A stretch of 64,000 nt of DNA from Brachionus manjavacas (lineage: Eukaryota; Rotifera; Eurotatoria; Ploima; Brachionidae). The notes under the pieces were generated by a model. That model saw only the letters and a program-made list of their open reading frames with translations, did not search any database and was not told where the DNA came from. A program made the translations under genes and the position numbers. This document shows, piece by piece, positions 61,459 through 64,000 of this stretch (the stretch's first letter is position 1; each line of letters begins with the position of its first letter). Location: positions 2,773,501-2,837,500 of the forward strand of contig JAHQIY010000005.1 in assembly GCA_019054805.1 (NCBI GenBank), given 5' to 3'.

Positions 61459-64000
61459 TCATCTAAATAGATCAAGTATAGACGACGAAGAAAATATTGA
61501 AGTATTTGAGCTTGACTTGGAAGCCGGTGTTGGTGTTTTAGCTGGACTATCGTTTGAAGGCTTTTTTTTTGAAAACAAAACGGCCGAGCTTTGTGGACTA
61601 TGCGCTTGTTTTTGTGAATTAAGAGACGTATTGGAAGATGTAATGACAGATGAGGCCTTTTGGGAAATTGCGGATAGAGCTGCTGCTGCACTTTGTTGAG
61701 CCTTGGTCGCAATATTTTTTGTCTGATTGAAAGTATAGAATGGGGAAGACGCTGGGTTCGGTGAAATGCTGACCGAGCCCTGGCTAGCAGTTGACGATGC
61801 TGATGATGATGAAATGCTCGCTTTAGAAACTATGGCAATATTTTGCTTGCTCTTTATGTCATTCAAATAGTCGCTATTCATTTCCATTTTTTTTATTGAA
61901 TCGTGGGAATTTTTCTCCTTGCCAATTGAGTTCGATGAACTGGTTGAGGGCGGTTTCTGGGCCTGTTGTACCTGAGTATTAGTCAGCGAAAGAAGTTGAT
62001 TGGCAATGTCATTTGTTAATTGATTGAAAGATTCGTTCAAGTCTATATCTGTCTGTTTGGTTAAACAAGTTGCTGATTCATGGCTGCTTCCGGCACTAGA
62101 AGAAGTTTGATTTGTTGCTGTGCTTTGAGCTTGTATGGGCTGAGAGTTTGGCGGCGAGTTTTGCTTTGGTGCTTGGGCAGATTTAATTACTTAAAAATAA
62201 ATAGAAATATTTTCTCATTTAATCTCATATTTGAACAACATTTTGCATGCTTTTTGCCAATACAACATAAAAAAGAGCTCATACCTAATCTTTGTTACAG
62301 GTAGCAGCGGTGAAATTGTATATTTCTTGAAATAATTCCTGACCGAATATAAAATCTAAAACATATAAAGCAGAATTACAACATCAAACATCGATAAATT
62401 TTGCCAATGTAAAGGCTCCGTACATTTACGTGCATTATTTTTAAAAAAATTTAGTGAATTTTTTTATACGTCACATTTTATTTTCAAATATTATGAAGAA
62501 AATGAGTCAAAATTTAATAAAAATTAAATGTAATTTTCTTTAAAAACTAATTTTATTTTTTTAGATTAGGAAGAGTAAGGAGCAATTGAACTGGAACAAT
62601 TATGGAATAATTCAGAAGAAAAATACTGTCCAATTCTATCAAACTAAACAAGATTTATTTTTATTTTTTTAGTTTCTGCTGAAGAAAAATATAAATTTAA
62701 CAATTTAACAATTTCTTCTCTTAAAAACTTCACTATATTTAAATAATCTTCGAAACAAATTTATCATCATTTCTATAAAATTGATTCAGCAAAATAAATC
62801 ATGATTTTTACTTTTTTCTTGTTGAGGCCAAATTTTTGGATAAAAATTTTATTTTTAAATTATCATTGAAAAAAATTAAATTAATTGAATCTCAGCAAAA
62901 TATGACCTCTAGTTTTTCAATCTAACAAAAATAATCCCTTTCAAATTGACTATTAAATTATGGGGGTGTATCAAAGCATAGAATTTAAAAAAGCTTAGAA
63001 ATTATCTAACCATGAAAATACGTAGATAAAAGGAAAACGTAGAAAATCAATTAACTTAGAAAAAACATAGAATATTTTTAAACGTAAATAATCAAAAATA
63101 TGAATAATTTCTCTTTATTCTATTTTTATAATCTTTTTAAAAAAATTACTAATTTAAATTAAAATTCTTGCAAAATTCATTAAAAAAATCCTTGAATTTT
63201 TCTATTTTTCTACGTTAAATTAATTAAATTCTACGTTTTTATTTTTCTATATTTTGATTCATTCCCAAAACTATTAAAAAGATTATTTGAATTGAATAAG
63301 TAAAATGAATGATTTTGAAAGGATTAATAAAATTTTTTTGATTAAAATTGCTTTCAAAATTAATTACCAATCCATTGATGTTTAGAAAAAAGATTAAGCC
63401 TTATAATTTTGTATGTTCTTTCAAGTGTATTTTTTATTCAATTAATTTATATTTTGTTTAATTATTAATAAAAAATAGTTGTGAGTATAAAAAAATTCAA
63501 AATAAAAAAATAAATAGATAGTGATTAAATAACATTAAAAAACAAGAAGCTATTAAATTTTTTTACCATTTTGCTGTATCGGATTTGCCGACTGATACTG
63601 GAATTGGCCATTTGGATTTGTGGTAATGAGCGGTGAATTGTTTAAAGACGTATTTGAGTTTTTTCTTGATTTATTGGAGCCATTTATTTGTATTGGCGTA
63701 GTGGTAGTGTTTGTTCCTGATGAGGAGGACGAGGAGCCTGACGACGACGAAAGAAGCAAAGCGGTCAAATTTTGGTTTACTGGTGTATTTTGAGCTACTG
63801 GTACATAACTGTTAATCAAATGACTAGCTGAGTTTAGACTCGACCCCAAGGATGATTGATTAATGTACGAATTTTTATTTGTGTTGTCATTCGAAATTTG
63901 AATTGAAGAGACTAGATTTCCAATGACCGAATTTACTGAAGGAGAACCGGCCTGCGGTGTTTGAATTGTATTCGAATTCCTTCTAGAGGATACTTGATTC
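61459..64000 (-). CDS. 3' part of an unrecognised Ser/Asn-rich protein gene
   Basis: Two minus-strand exons are supported: 63567-64000 (continuing beyond the window) and 61459-62189. They join in phase (G plus TA gives Val: NPIQQN-V-IKSAQAP). The encoded C-terminal part is Ser-, Asn-, Gln- and Thr-rich, with poly-Ser runs (LLLSSSSGSSSSSSG), SRRNS and SRKNS sites for basophilic kinases, an Ala-rich helix-like segment (ATKAQQSAAAALSAISQKASS) and a conserved-looking end, SSSSILDLFR-stop. One segment, NESFNQLTNDIANQLLSL, looks like a short amphipathic helix. I do not recognise the family; it looks like the disordered tail of a larger regulatory protein. A possible extra exon at about 62302-62366 (VRNYFKKYTISPLLPVTKI) does not fit the phase of this pair and was left out. 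Confidence 0.6.
62962..63266. mobile_element. Small MITE in an intron of the Ser/Asn-rich gene
   Basis: About 305 bp between GGGGGTGTATCAAAGCATAG and its degenerate inverse ending TTTGATTCATTCCC. Both arms carry several ACGTAGA or TCTACGT words and CATAGAA/TATAGAA blocks. The flanks TAAATTAT and AAAACTAT match at 6 of 8 positions, which could be a decayed 8-bp target duplication. There is no ORF. It lies inside the intron 62190-63566. Confidence 0.5.

Noticed and set aside
61442..61699. Plus-strand ORF antisense to the Ser/Asn-rich gene, and minus ORF 61398-61712 in another frame
   Set aside because: The minus-strand frame ending at 61459 splices in phase to the upstream exon; these are shadows of its repetitive codons.
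62302..62366. Possible exon VRNYFKKYTISPLLPVTKI with AG and GT borders
   Set aside because: Its phase does not match the exons at 63567 and 62189, and the matching frame has a stop. It may be an alternative exon, but the evidence is too weak.
1..64000. CRISPR array, bacterial operon or integrated virus
   Set aside because: No regularly spaced direct repeats, no operon-like gene packing and no viral structural genes were seen. Genes have eukaryotic introns throughout.

Overview
The window is strongly AT-rich animal nuclear DNA. It contains short GT-AG introns, a plasma-membrane Ca2+-ATPase (PMCA) pair, an animal-type PDE4 cyclic-AMP phosphodiesterase and many decayed transposons. The base composition, compact introns, a bacterial-type secreted M15 peptidase carrying introns, and the mixture of LINE, hAT, Tc1 and Mutator-like remnants would fit a monogonont rotifer such as Brachionus. 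That assignment is an inference; no species marker was tested.

Layout. 1-440: decayed LINE reverse-transcriptase tail (minus). 2395-3178: foldback element. 3978-7252 (+): PMCA copy A, 4 exons, predicted 1018 aa, ending before the calmodulin-binding tail. 8360-9269 (+): secreted VanY-like M15 peptidase with a peptidoglycan-binding-like tail, 5 exons, 201 aa. 10386-10830 (-): Cys-rich remnant. 12206-12815 (+): hAT transposase remnant, with a non-LTR retrotransposon (ORF1, then endonuclease/reverse transcriptase) lying directly beyond its 3' end up to about 16330. 16640-17640 and 17989-18525: two further LINE pieces. 20362-20717: MITE with a perfect 9-bp target duplication. 21747-22196: MITE. 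23272-27005 (-): PMCA copy B, 6 exons, about 1104 aa, with the calmodulin-binding tail. The two PMCA genes point at each other and share a 1288-bp tract that differs at only 4 silent sites, which looks like recent gene conversion. 27006-37172: long AT-rich stretch with no gene seen. 37173-37587: MITE. 38215-38800: Tc1/mariner remnant. 39723-46566 (-): PDE4 with UCR1, UCR2 and a complete catalytic domain, 11 exons, about 937 or 965 aa. 46567-56850: AT-rich, no gene seen. 56851-60669: cluster of nested DNA transposons (hAT-type MITE with 8-bp duplication, a second MITE family with another MITE inside it, and a Mutator-like transposase remnant). 61459 to beyond 64000 (-): 3' end of an unrecognised Ser/Asn-rich gene.

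The host genes share a second-messenger theme: PMCA exports Ca2+, and PDE4 degrades cAMP and carries the conserved PKA site. Nothing in the sequence shows that they are co-regulated. The most informative observations are the conversion tract, the C-terminal truncation of PMCA A, the 24-nt micro-exon in PMCA B placed where vertebrate PMCAs have splice site A, the intron-bearing bacterial-type peptidase, and the nested transposons. All exon boundaries were worked out by eye from splice dinucleotides, phase and family similarity; none was tested with transcripts.
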